Part shown: piece by piece, positions 16,674 through 23,182 of the stretch | Numbering within the stretch: the stretch's first letter is position 1 | Layout: every line of letters begins with the position of its first letter | Origin: Hymenobacter negativus | Lineage (GTDB): Bacteria; Bacteroidota; Bacteroidia; Cytophagales; Hymenobacteraceae | Reading direction: 5' to 3' | Assembly: GCF_017571495.1 (NCBI RefSeq) | Contig: NZ_JAGETZ010000013.1 | Coordinates: forward strand, 161,572 to 225,571 | Length of the DNA stretch: 64,000 bases | Program-made: the position numbers and the translations under genes | The notes under the pieces: model-generated | The model's database searches: none | Told to the model about the DNA's origin: nothing | Seen by the model: the letters and a program-made list of their open reading frames with translations, nothing else

Positions 16674-17396
16674 ATGAACATTGGAATCATCGGCGCCGGC
16701 CACATCGGCAGCGCTTTGGCCGTACGGCTCACCAGTCTCGGCCACTCGGTATACATCGCCAACTCGCGCGGCCCCGAAACCCTGACGGACCTGGCCCAGA
16801 AAACCGGCGCTACTCCCATGCCGGCCCGCGAAGCGGCACGGCACGGCGAGATTATCGTGGTCACCATCCCATTGAAAAGCATCCCTGACCTGCCCAAGGA
16901 CCTATTCGAAGGCGTGTCCGCCGAGGTGCCCATTATCGACACGAGCAACTACTACCCGCTGCTGCGCGACGGCCAGCTGCCCGAGCTGGAAACCAGCGAC
17001 CTCACCGAAAGCGAGTGGGTGCAGCAGCACCTGGGTCGCCCGGTGCTCAAGGTGTTCAACAACATCTTCGCCGCCCACCTCGAAAACAACGGCCAGCCCG
17101 CTGGCACGCCCGGCCGCATCGCGCTGCTGGTGGCCGGCGACGATGCCACTACCAAGCAGAAGGCTATGGCCCTGGTTGAGGAACTGGGCTTCGACGCCGT
17201 GGATGGCGGCAGCCTGCACGAGTCGTGGCGGCAGCAGCCGGGCTCACCGCTGTACTGCACCGATTTGCCGGCTGCCGAAGTGCAGCAGCATCTTGCCAGC
17301 CTGGGCACCCAGCGCACACCTGAGCAGCACGCCCAATTCCTGGCCAACCAAGAGGCGTCGGAAAAACAGCTGCAGGCGCAAGGCGTCAAGCTTTAG
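16674..17396 (+). CDS. NADPH-dependent F420 reductase-like oxidoreductase
   Basis: The ATG at 16674 is chosen because it begins directly with the Rossmann motif MNIGIIGAGHIGSALAVRL (GxGxxG); the frame is open to 16623 but that extension is not conserved in character. The 240-aa protein continues with ANSRGPETLTDLAQKTGATP, VVTIPLKSIPDLP and DTSNYYP. These are typical of the family related to F420-dependent NADP oxidoreductase (PF03807), which in Bacteroidota usually acts on NADP-linked substrates without F420. The substrate is unknown. It is cytoplasmic and monocistronic, with a strong terminator after it. Confidence 0.85.
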   Translation: MNIGIIGAGHIGSALAVRLTSLGHSVYIANSRGPETLTDLAQKTGATPMPAREAARHGEIIVVTIPLKSIPDLPKDLFEGVSAEVPIIDTSNYYPLLRDGQLPELETSDLTESEWVQQHLGRPVLKVFNNIFAAHLENNGQPAGTPGRIALLVAGDDATTKQKAMALVEELGFDAVDGGSLHESWRQQPGSPLYCTDLPAAEVQQHLASLGTQRTPEQHAQFLANQEASEKQLQAQGVKL

Positions 17397-17420
17397 TGCT
17401 TCTCAATCGTCAGGCAGTTG

Positions 17421-17491
17421 TTTCTAACCAAGTCCCAACAAAAAAGCCCCGGCAATTGCTGGGGCTTTTTTGTTGGGACTTGGTTAGAAAA
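17421..17491. terminator. Bidirectional terminator with a very long stem
   Basis: A ~30-bp perfect inverted repeat whose arms begin TTTCTAACCAAGTCCCAACA and continue AAAAAAGCCCC closes on a 10-nt loop (17451-17460). It has A- and T-runs within the stem, so it can act in either direction. Confidence 0.85.
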
Positions 17492-17632
17492 TTATTGTCC
17501 CGGCAACCCATAAGGAGCGTTGCTGAGGCCGCGACTACAGAAAACGGGAAATCCTGCGTTACGTAACCATACAGGAATGGCCCTCACAATGAGTGCTTCC
17601 CACACTTACGCTGGCATCGGCGTAATTTCACC

Positions 17633-17968
17633 ATGACCATCCCCCCGCTTACCGTCATAGATGTCCGGCACGAAGCACCGGGAGTAGAAAGCTATAAAAA
17701 TATTCCCGTTGCGTTGGTAAATGACCACGTAGTGAGACTCAGTGTCATGAATGAGCCATTTTATTGGCATTACCATCCCAACAGCGACGAAGTGTTTTGG
17801 GTGGTAGAAGGCACCCTGTGCATCGACTTAGAAGAAGGGACGGTAGAATTATCGCCTGGCCAGCTATTCGCTATTCCTGCCAACGTCCGCCACCGTACCC
17901 GCCCCCTGGGAGTCCGGTCGGTCAACCTCACTTTTGAGCGTGCGGACATTGAGACGATTAAAGTCTAG
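17633..17968 (+). CDS. Small cupin-domain protein
   Basis: The 111-aa protein is a single cupin barrel. Cupin motif 1 is FYWHYHPNSDEVFWVVEG (metal ligands H, H and E), and motif 2 is FAIPANVRHRTRP with the second-motif histidine. Proteins of this size bind a metal and may act as small isomerases, dioxygenases or sensors; the substrate is unknown. It lies just upstream of the repeat-cassette array but carries no cassette repeat directly after its stop. Confidence 0.8.
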   Translation: MTIPPLTVIDVRHEAPGVESYKNIPVALVNDHVVRLSVMNEPFYWHYHPNSDEVFWVVEGTLCIDLEEGTVELSPGQLFAIPANVRHRTRPLGVRSVNLTFERADIETIKV

Positions 17969-17982
17969 TCTTCAGGAAAAAG

Positions 17983-18017
17983 GCAAAGCGCGCGGGTCGC
18001 ATTAGCTCGGGCTTTGC
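17983..18017 (+). terminator. Weak terminator-like hairpin after the cupin gene
   Basis: GCAAAGC and GCTTTGC pair around a 21-nt spacer. The stem is only 7 bp and no T-run follows. Confidence 0.3.
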
Positions 18018-18069
18018 TGTTACAAGCCAGTTCCTGCGCGCCGCTGAGGGAACAGCAGATGCTGTGATG

Positions 18070-18111
18070 CCCCGCGTGCCCGCTGCGGAAGAAACCGAAG
18101 CTTCGGAGTAG
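18070..18111 (+). repeat. Cassette repeat, copy A
   Basis: This is the divergent first copy: CCCCGCGTGCCCGCTGCGG, then AAGAAACCGAAGCTTCGG. It lacks the C-rich lead of later copies and contains a perfect CCGAAGCTTCGG palindrome. It lies 45 nt before the 145-aa gene. Confidence 0.75.
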
Positions 18112-18155
18112 TGTCAGTGACAGGGGAGAAGTCTACTGTTTCCTTAACTTGGCGT

Positions 18156-18593
18156 ATGAATTTGCCTTCTTCTGCTTTCGTCGCCACGTTTGGTGAATGC
18201 GACTTATATGTGGTAGAAGGCCACAATTGGGTTCTGAAACGCGGCTCTCATTCTCTCGACACCGCTACGTTGAAAAACGACAAAACGCCCGGTTGGCTGC
18301 CGCTGCTGGAGCAAGACTATGCGGATTTTCAGGAAGCCCTTGTTCACGGCCTGACCCATCTAGGGCCAGAAGAATCGGCGCTCCGATTGGTGGCCTTTCC
18401 AGCGCAAGACCTAGTTCTGCTCGGATTGGCTAGTCCCTCCGCTTACTGGGTCGATTTGGCTTTGCGATGGGTAGGGAAGATGGGAACATGGCCCGCGCTG
18501 CTTCCTGCCCTGCATGCATTGTCGCTCGACCCTTACTTACCTCAATCGACTCGACACACCGCCAAACGACTTTACTACACCGGTAAGCTGTAA
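18156..18593 (+). CDS. Array gene, unknown 145-aa protein (copy 1)
   Basis: The start is fixed at 18156 by the near-identical copy at 21764, which shares both the ATG and about 43 nt of leader. The protein has no signal or membrane segment and contains an acidic/aromatic segment (LLEQDYADFQEAL) and several Trp residues. It contains no motif I recognise. It differs from copy 2 at 13 of 145 residues (about 91% identity). It sits as a one-gene cassette between repeat copies A and B, among toxin-antitoxin genes, so a defence, immunity or antitoxin-like role is possible but unproven. Confidence 0.7.
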   Translation: MNLPSSAFVATFGECDLYVVEGHNWVLKRGSHSLDTATLKNDKTPGWLPLLEQDYADFQEALVHGLTHLGPEESALRLVAFPAQDLVLLGLASPSAYWVDLALRWVGKMGTWPALLPALHALSLDPYLPQSTRHTAKRLYYTGKL

Positions 18594-18646
18594 CCACCCG
18601 CGCCCCGCGCGCCCGCTACGAAAGAAACGGGGGCTTCTTAGGTAGC
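18594..18646 (+). repeat. Cassette repeat, copy B
   Basis: It begins at the base after the stop codon of the 145-aa gene: CCACCCGCGCCCCGCGCGCC, then CGCTACGAAAGAAACGG and GGGCTTCTTAGGTAGC. Confidence 0.8.
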
Positions 18647-18695
18647 GGCAAGCAGGCGTGAGGAACTATGCCGATTCTTCGTAGTTTTGGATAGT

Positions 18696-18914
18696 ATGAA
18701 AATCACGCTGGAAATCCCTGACAACAAAGCGGCCTTTATGATGGAGCTGCTGCAAAGCCTGCCTTTCGTGAAAGCCACGCCGGCCCGCACCAAAGCCAAG
18801 CGGCAGGACGAAACCGAATACCTGCTGAGCAACCCGGCCAATTCCCGCGAGTTGCTGGAATCCATTGAGCAGATTCGGCAGGGACAGGCTGTGCAGCGCG
18901 ACCTGCTGGACTAA
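18696..18914 (+). CDS. YefM-like antitoxin of a type II toxin-antitoxin pair
   Basis: The 72-aa protein starts at the ATG at 18696 (MKITLEIPDNKAAFMMELLQ). Its C-terminal part, NPANSRELLESIEQIRQGQ, is the toxin-binding region shared by YefM/Axe antitoxins that partner YoeB. The stop overlaps the toxin start as TAATG, the usual coupling in such pairs. By family analogy it neutralises the toxin and represses the pair. Because the toxin carries a nonsense codon, the antitoxin may now be a solitary remnant. Confidence 0.75.
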   Translation: MKITLEIPDNKAAFMMELLQSLPFVKATPARTKAKRQDETEYLLSNPANSRELLESIEQIRQGQAVQRDLLD

Positions 18915-19174
18915 TGCTGGTCAGCTTCTCTCCTAAAGCGTGGACGCACTATCTGTACTGGCAGGAAACCGACCGCGACATTCTGCACAAAATCAACGAC
19001 CTCATTCGTGAGTGCACCCGTACGCCGCACAAGGGCACGGGCAAGCCTGAGGCGTTGAAAAACGAGTTGCGCGGCTTTTGGTCTCGCCGCATCAACCACG
19101 AACACCGCTTGGTGTACTAGGTGCAAGGCGAAACGCTTTTCATCGCCGCTTGCCGCTACCACTACGAAAAGTAG
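18914..19174 (+). pseudogene. yoeB: YoeB-type toxin with an in-frame amber codon
   Basis: The reading frame matches YoeB ribosome-dependent mRNA interferases from end to end (86 codons against about 84 aa for E. coli YoeB): YLYWQETDRDILHKINDLI, GKPEALKNELRGFWSRRI, EHRLVY, then after the stop VQGETLFIAACRYHYEK. Codon 69 is TAG at 19118-19120, where family members have a small residue. Glu46 and Arg65 (E. coli numbering) remain before the stop. The catalytic His83 and Tyr84 lie after it. The translated 68-aa product should therefore be inactive unless the stop is read through. Confidence 0.9.
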
Positions 19175-19233
19175 CCCCCACCCACCCCCGCCCCGCGCGC
19201 GCTGCGAAAGAAACGGGAGCTTCTGAAGTAGCT
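19175..19233 (+). repeat. Cassette repeat, copy C
   Basis: It begins at the base after the full-length toxin frame ends at 19174, with the long C-rich lead (CCCCCACCCACCCCCGCCCC) and the GAAAGAAACGGGAGCTTCTG core. It is two bases shorter than copy E in the GCGC tract. Its position after the full-length yoeB stop shows that the toxin was full length when the cassette formed. Confidence 0.8.
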
Positions 19234-19250
19234 TTAGGTTAGCCTGCTAT

Positions 19251-19285
19251 AGCTGCCGCTGAAGAAACTGAGGCTTCTGTGTAAC
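19251..19285 (+). repeat. Cassette repeat, partial copy D
   Basis: This diverged copy lacks the C-rich lead: AGCTGCCGCTGAAGAAACTG, then AGGCTTCTGTGTAA. It lies 17 nt after copy C, which suggests loss of a cassette between the two. Confidence 0.6.
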
Positions 19286-19336
19286 TTAGTCTGAGAAGCA
19301 ACGGTTTCTTGCTTCACCATCTGTTGTCTGCTAACT

Positions 19337-19576
19337 ATGACTACCACACTCGTTTTAGAGCCTACCAATGAGTCCGACTTGCACTTGCTGCTGAGTCTGG
19401 CGCAGCGCTTGGGCGTGAAAGCCACGGCTTCGCCGGCTGCGAAGCTGTCATTGGAGGAGCGGGAGCGTCGGTTTATGGCCTTATTCGGCTCTTGGCAATC
19501 AGATGAAACCGGCGATGAAATTAACAAGATGCTGCGTGATTCTCGCCAGAGCAACAGGCCTGATATCGAGCTATGA
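19337..19576 (+). CDS. Antitoxin of a VapC-type pair
   Basis: This 79-aa protein (MTTTLVLEPTNESDLHLLLS ... SDETGDEINKMLRDSRQSN) overlaps the PIN toxin gene by 4 nt (ATGA). Position, size and the C-terminal Asp/Glu/Arg-rich segment identify it as the antitoxin. The N-terminus lacks an obvious AbrB or RHH signature, so the DNA-binding fold is uncertain. Confidence 0.75.
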   Translation: MTTTLVLEPTNESDLHLLLSLAQRLGVKATASPAAKLSLEERERRFMALFGSWQSDETGDEINKMLRDSRQSNRPDIEL

Positions 19577-19992
19577 GTGTCGGCTATTTGCTTGATACCA
19601 ACATCTGTGTCCATTTTCTGCGGGGAGAACACCGCCTCAATAAAAAGCTGGCCGCAATCGGTTTGGCGCAATGTTTCATTTCGGAAATCACCATCGCGGA
19701 ATTGCTATTCGGTGCCGCCAATAGTGCCCCGGCTTGGCAAGTCCGGCAGCACCAGCAAGTAGCAGAGTTTCGGGAACTGTTTGCCGAGCAAGTGCTGCCC
19801 ATTGCACCCGCGCTGGAAATATTCGCCGGCCAGAAAGCGGCGTTGCGGCGGAGCGGCCGGCCAATTGATGATTTTGATATTCTCATCGGTAGCACGGCGG
19901 TTGCCCACGGCCTCACGCTCGTCACGCGAAACACTCGCCACTTCGCAGGTTTGGCTAACCTGCCGCTGGAAAACTGGATTGATAATCCATAA
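19573..19992 (+). CDS. vapC: VapC-type PIN-domain toxin
   Basis: The 139-aa protein has the PIN nuclease acidic residues: Asp8 in YLLDTNICVHFL, Glu43 in EITIAELLFG, and the Asp pair in GRPIDDFDILIGSTAVAHG, followed by TLVTRNTRHF. VapC proteins are Mg-dependent endoribonucleases that usually cut tRNA or rRNA. The gene looks intact, is coupled to its antitoxin by an ATGA overlap, and is followed immediately by repeat copy E. Confidence 0.9.
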   Translation: MSVGYLLDTNICVHFLRGEHRLNKKLAAIGLAQCFISEITIAELLFGAANSAPAWQVRQHQQVAEFRELFAEQVLPIAPALEIFAGQKAALRRSGRPIDDFDILIGSTAVAHGLTLVTRNTRHFAGLANLPLENWIDNP

Positions 19993-20053
19993 GCCCCACC
20001 CACCCCCGCCCCGCGCGCCCGCTGCGGAAGAAACGGGAGCTTCTTAAGTAGCT
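19993..20053 (+). repeat. Cassette repeat, copy E (reference copy)
   Basis: It begins at the base after the vapC stop and is the fullest copy: GCCCCACCCACCCCCGCCCC, then GCGCGCCCGCTGCGG, AAGAAACGGGAGCTTCTT and AAGTAGCT. AAGAA and TTCTT can form a short stem. Confidence 0.85.
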
Positions 20054-20095
20054 AGGCTCGAACTGATTTCCAAGGCAAAGCGTATCTTAGTAACG

Positions 20096-20275
20096 ATGAA
20101 AACGACTGTTCAACTTCTTCCAGATGCTTCGGCTCCCGATGTAGTGCTTAGCGAAGCGCGAAAGCTTACGGCCTTCAAAACCCTGCGCCAGCGGTACGAG
20201 GCGCACGAAAAAGCGACGGGCTTAAAGTCAAGCGAGGCATTCGCGCAATTGCAAGCAGAGAAGGGTGCTCAATGA
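20096..20275 (+). CDS. Small array protein, possible antitoxin
   Basis: The 59-aa frame starts at the ATG at 20096 (MKTTVQLLPDASAPDVVLSE) and ends EAFAQLQAEKGAQ. It is charged and predicted helical, and its end overlaps the start of the next gene by 11 nt. The size, coupling and cassette context are those of a type II antitoxin, but no known family signature is visible. Confidence 0.55.
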   Translation: MKTTVQLLPDASAPDVVLSEARKLTAFKTLRQRYEAHEKATGLKSSEAFAQLQAEKGAQ

Positions 20276-20687
20276 CCCGCATTGTCTGCGGTGCGAGTGC
20301 GACCGGCACGGTGGCTACATCGAATACAGCATTCGCCACCTGCACCCCAATTGGGACGTGCTGACCCAGACCTATGAAATCCGCTCGATGACCGACGACG
20401 GGCGGTTCATCTACCACAGCGACTTTCAACTATTCCCGCTGGGCAGTAGCATTCCGGCCGATTTCAGCCAATACCCGCGCGCAGCAAAGGCCGCCCTGTG
20501 GCAGGCCATTTTCCGGGTGAAGCGCTACTATCTGGCCACGTTTGAGCCCGACATCGTGCAGCACCTCATCAAGCAGCCCTTTTCGGTGCCGCAACGGTTT
20601 GCCTTCTACCGCCAGCACCTGAACCTGCCCAACTACGACATCAGCCACGACCGATACAATATCTGGTACGTGCTCAAAGCAGAGTAG
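20265..20687 (+). CDS. Unrecognised array protein paired with the 59-aa gene (putative toxin)
   Basis: The 140-aa frame opens at a GTG at 20265 overlapping the upstream gene; no in-frame ATG lies nearby. It contains a Cys/His cluster near the N-terminus (HCLRCECDRHGG), SIRHLHPNWDVLTQTYEI, and an aromatic C-terminus (FAFYRQHLNLPNYDISHDRY). There is no signal or membrane segment. By position it would be the toxin of a two-gene cassette between repeats E and F, but I cannot assign it to any known toxin family. Confidence 0.6.
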   Translation: MLNDPHCLRCECDRHGGYIEYSIRHLHPNWDVLTQTYEIRSMTDDGRFIYHSDFQLFPLGSSIPADFSQYPRAAKAALWQAIFRVKRYYLATFEPDIVQHLIKQPFSVPQRFAFYRQHLNLPNYDISHDRYNIWYVLKAE

Positions 20688-20691
20688 CCCT

Positions 20692-20748
20692 GCCCACCCC
20701 CGCCCCGCACGCCCGCTGCGGCAGGAACCGAAGCTTCTTAAGTAGCTT
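20692..20748 (+). repeat. Cassette repeat, copy F
   Basis: Four bases after the stop at 20687: TGCCCACCCCCGCCCCGCAC, then GCCCGCTGCGGCAGGAACC and GAAGCTTCTTAAGTAGCT. It differs from E in the core at GCAGGAACC. Confidence 0.8.
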
Positions 20749-20781
20749 GCTAGCTTCATTAGAAGCTCCTTCTCATGTATC

Positions 20782-21549
20782 TACCTCTACGCCGACGAAA
20801 GTGGCGATACCGGACTCACAGCCAGCCCAACCAAGTACTTCATTTTATCCAGCCTAGTGGTACACGAAACGAGGTGGCGGGATTTTCTGAATGATATTGT
20901 GACATTTCGGCGGCACTTGCGGGCAACGAAAGGTTTGAAGCTACGAGAGGAAATTCACGCCGCTCCCTTTATCACCAATCCAGGCGCTTTAGTCCGCATC
21001 CGGCGCAATGACCGGCTCGACATATTGAAGCAATGCCTGGATTTTCTGAGCAACCGCAGCGACATTCGCATTTGCACGGTGGTCGTGAACAAAACCACGA
21101 AGCAGGCTGGCTACGACGTGTTTGAAAACGCTTGGCAGGCGCTCATCCAGCGGTTCGATAACACGCTACGCAACCGCAACTACCCAGGCGCATTCGCCGA
21201 CCAGCGTGGCCTCGTGTTGCCCGACAACACCGATGGCGGCAAACTCACGACCTTGCTACGGAAAATGCGGCATTACAACCCAGTTCCCAACAACGTCGCC
21301 CACCAGACCGTAGGCGCGGGCTACCGCAACTTGGCATTGCAATCCGTCATTGAAGACCCTTTCATGAAAGATTCTGCGCACTCGTTCATTCACCAGTTGG
21401 TCGATGTAGTAGCGTATGCCGCTCGGCAGTTGTATGAGCCCAATGCCTACATGCGCAGCAAGCAAGGACACAATTTCTACGCCCGCCTGCGCCCTGTGCT
21501 CAATGCCTACGCCAACCGGGCGCATCCGCTGCACCTCGTGCAGCTATGA
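20782..21549 (+). pseudogene. DUF3800 protein gene lacking an in-frame start (probable frameshift)
   Basis: The frame encodes a DUF3800 protein of ~255 residues: YLYADESGDTGLTASPTKYF at the N-terminus, with the conserved Asp/Glu of an RNase H-like fold, through DFLNDIVTFRRHL, to FIHQLVDVVAYAARQLYE. The only nearby ATG, at 20775, is one base out of frame, and an in-frame TAG lies upstream near 20742. The first in-frame start codon is a GTG at 20857, which would remove the acidic motif. A single-base indel just after the start codon is the simplest explanation. Otherwise a non-standard start (ATT or ATC) would be needed. DUF3800 genes are often linked to mobile elements and structured RNAs. Confidence 0.8.
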
Positions 21550-21557
21550 AAATAAAA

Positions 21558-21655
21558 GGGGCCACCTTGCGGCGGCCCCGGGTGAATCCTACTAGGGCGA
21601 CTAGCACCCGTTCAGATTCACTGCAAACTTACAGCTTTCTGTAAGATTAAGTTGC
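21558..21655 (+). ncRNA. Candidate structured RNA downstream of the DUF3800 gene
   Basis: Starting 8 nt after the DUF3800 stop, the sequence folds into consecutive helices. The first is a GGGGCC/GGCCCC hairpin with a TTGC loop (21558-21579). A GTGAATC/GATTCAC helix (21582-21588 with 21615-21621) encloses a CTAG hairpin and a GGGTG/CACCC pairing that could form a pseudoknot. A CTTACAG/CTGTAAG hairpin follows (21628-21645). A TTGCATATATGCAA palindrome lies at its end (21652-21665). DUF3800 RNA motifs are known structured RNAs found near such genes; membership here is an inference from position and shape, not from a covariance-model match. Confidence 0.4.
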
Positions 21656-21668
21656 ATATATGCAAACA

Positions 21669-21720
21669 AGCCCCCGCCCCGCACGCCCACTGCGGAAGAA
21701 ACGGGAGCTTCTTAGGTAGC
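21669..21720 (+). repeat. Cassette repeat, copy G
   Basis: CAAGCCCCCGCCCCGCACGC precedes CCACTGCGGAAGAAACGGG and AGCTTCTTAGGTAGC. It lies 120 nt after the DUF3800 stop, because the candidate RNA intervenes. It leads into the duplicated 145-aa gene. Confidence 0.8.
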
Positions 21721-21763
21721 GTCAGTAACAGGGGAGAAGCCTACTGTTTCCTTAACTTGGCGT

Positions 21764-22201
21764 ATGAATTTGCCTTCTTCTGCTTTCGTCGCCACGTTCG
21801 GGAAATGCGACTTATATGTGGTAGAAGGCCACAATTGGGTTCTGAAATGCGGCTCTCAAGTTTTCGACACCGCTACGTTGAAAAACGACAAAACGCCCGG
21901 TTGGCTGCCGCTGCTGGAGCAAGACTATGCGGATTTTCAAGAGGCCCTTGTTCGCGGCCTGGCCCATCTAGGACCAGAAGAATCGGCGCTCCGATTGGCG
22001 GCCTTTCCTTCGCAAGACCTGATTCTGCTCGGCTTGGCTAGCCCCTCCGCTTACTGGGTCGATTTGGCTTTGCGATGGGTAGGGAAGATGGGAGCATGGC
22101 CGGCGCTGCTTCCTATCCTGCATGCATTGTCGCTCGACCCTTACTTACCTCAATCGACTCGACACGCCGCCAAACGACTTTACTACACCGGTAAGCTGTA
22201 A
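21764..22201 (+). CDS. Array gene, unknown 145-aa protein (copy 2)
   Basis: It is 91% identical to the protein at 18156, with the same length, leader and following repeat. Substitutions cluster in residues 14-34 (KCDLYV for ECDLYV; CGSQVF for RGSHSL). The pair shows that whole cassettes in this array have been duplicated and kept open. Function is unknown; see copy 1. Confidence 0.7.
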   Translation: MNLPSSAFVATFGKCDLYVVEGHNWVLKCGSQVFDTATLKNDKTPGWLPLLEQDYADFQEALVRGLAHLGPEESALRLAAFPSQDLILLGLASPSAYWVDLALRWVGKMGAWPALLPILHALSLDPYLPQSTRHAAKRLYYTGKL

Positions 22202-22256
22202 CCCACCCCCGCCCCGCGCGCCCGCTGCGAAAGAAACGGGCGCTTCTGTGTAGCTT
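22202..22256 (+). repeat. Cassette repeat, copy H (last copy)
   Basis: It begins at the base after the stop at 22201: CCCACCCCCGCCCCGCGCGC, then CCGCTGCGAAAGAAACGGG and CGCTTCTGTGTAGCTT. It ends the array. Confidence 0.8.
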
Positions 22257-22350
22257 GCCTAGCCTTCAGTGACATAAGCAACACGCGATAAACCTTTGAC
22301 TCCTCCGAGTAGTATTACTGTTGCCTGTTACTACTTTGGCTCGGACCTTG

Positions 22351-22358
22351 TAACTTTG
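22351..22358 (+). promoter_or_regulatory. Candidate -7 promoter box
   Basis: TAACTTTG matches the Bacteroidota TAnnTTTG -7 consensus. It lies only 5 nt before the ATG at 22364, so the transcript would be leaderless or nearly so. No clear -33 TTTG is seen at the right spacing. Confidence 0.35.
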
Positions 22359-22363
22359 CTTTT

Positions 22364-22519
22364 ATGAACACGACAATCCCTAAGTCTGATGCTACCAAGC
22401 CGGTTGCGCCTGTGGTTACACCTTCAAACAGATGTGTAAACCAAACAGGTGCTTTTCGTCCTGTACAGCCGAAAGAGTTGGAAGCCAAGCGTCGCAAAGC
22501 CTATCCGTATCTGTTTTGA
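22364..22519 (+). CDS. Small basic protein, unknown
   Basis: The 51-aa frame (MNTTIPKSDATKPVAPVVTP ... KELEAKRRKAYPYLF) starts at the first ATG after the promoter-like box and ends at TGA (22517-22519), overlapping a TTG that can start the next gene. The Pro/Thr-rich N-terminus and Lys/Arg-rich C-terminus suggest a small adaptor or antitoxin-like protein. No family was recognised. Confidence 0.5.
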   Translation: MNTTIPKSDATKPVAPVVTPSNRCVNQTGAFRPVQPKELEAKRRKAYPYLF

Positions 22520-23121
22520 TTCCACGCGATTTTCCGGGTAATGCTTACCCGTTCCGCTTCATAACCGAAAAGCCGCCCTATTCCCCGGGCGGCTTTTTGC
22601 TTGAGCGATATATCTGCCCGTTTCAGACTAAGAAAGGACGTCATTATATCATTCAGGCAGAAAAATACCAGCACCACATTTACGTGCTGAAGTTCTACCT
22701 AAAAGTGCATCGATTCGAGCGCGACCCTGAACCGAAGTATGCATATCAAACCAACGATGGGCCGGCTGAAGCTATTCGGATTCTGAATACTTGCCTAGCT
22801 GTAATGCTGCACATTATAAAGCGCGACCCATTGGCGTCCGGCGGTTTTATTGGTACTCCGAAGCCAGCCGAAGCAGAGAAAGACCCAACGAATGCGCAGC
22901 GCTTCCGCATCTACTCGCAGTTAGCCAGTGACTTTTTCCCTCCTGAGCGGTGGGACCACCAGCACAGTCCAGAAAAGAATGCTTATTTGCTTCTCAATAA
23001 AGAGGCATTGGCTAAAGAGCCAGCTCTGCTTGAAAACGCACAGGCTATGTTCCATGCCTTATACCCTGACTTCTCGACAAATGTGACTTGGCGTCCTATC
23101 AACGTTGCTCGTATAGGATAG
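22516..23121 (+). CDS. Unrecognised 201-aa protein upstream of an AAA ATPase
   Basis: The frame is open from 22432, but its first 28 codons are a shadow of the 51-aa gene. The TTG at 22516 overlaps that gene's stop (TTGA) and starts MIPRDFPGNAYPFRFITEKP, so I choose it by translational coupling. The protein contains GRHYIIQAEKYQHHIYVLKF, RILNTCLAVMLHIIKRDP and FRIYSQLASDFFPPERW. It is soluble, aromatic-rich and without a motif I recognise. It lies 61 nt before the ATPase gene on the same strand and may be its functional partner. Confidence 0.6.
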   Translation: MIPRDFPGNAYPFRFITEKPPYSPGGFLLERYICPFQTKKGRHYIIQAEKYQHHIYVLKFYLKVHRFERDPEPKYAYQTNDGPAEAIRILNTCLAVMLHIIKRDPLASGGFIGTPKPAEAEKDPTNAQRFRIYSQLASDFFPPERWDHQHSPEKNAYLLLNKEALAKEPALLENAQAMFHALYPDFSTNVTWRPINVARIG

Positions 23122-23182
23122 AAAGCCAATTCTCTGTCGCTTAACTTGGAATGCAGTCAATAGAAGTTTAAAGTAAAATATT

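Noticed and set aside
21558..21655. A tRNA gene downstream of the DUF3800 gene
   Set aside because: The helices do not form a cloverleaf and no anticodon or T-loop consensus is present; a structured RNA of another kind fits better.
18070..22256. The cassette repeats as integron attC sites
   Set aside because: No RYYYAAC/GTTRRRY box pair could be found at the ends of the repeats, and no integron integrase is in the window. Only the cassette-like layout is kept as an observation.
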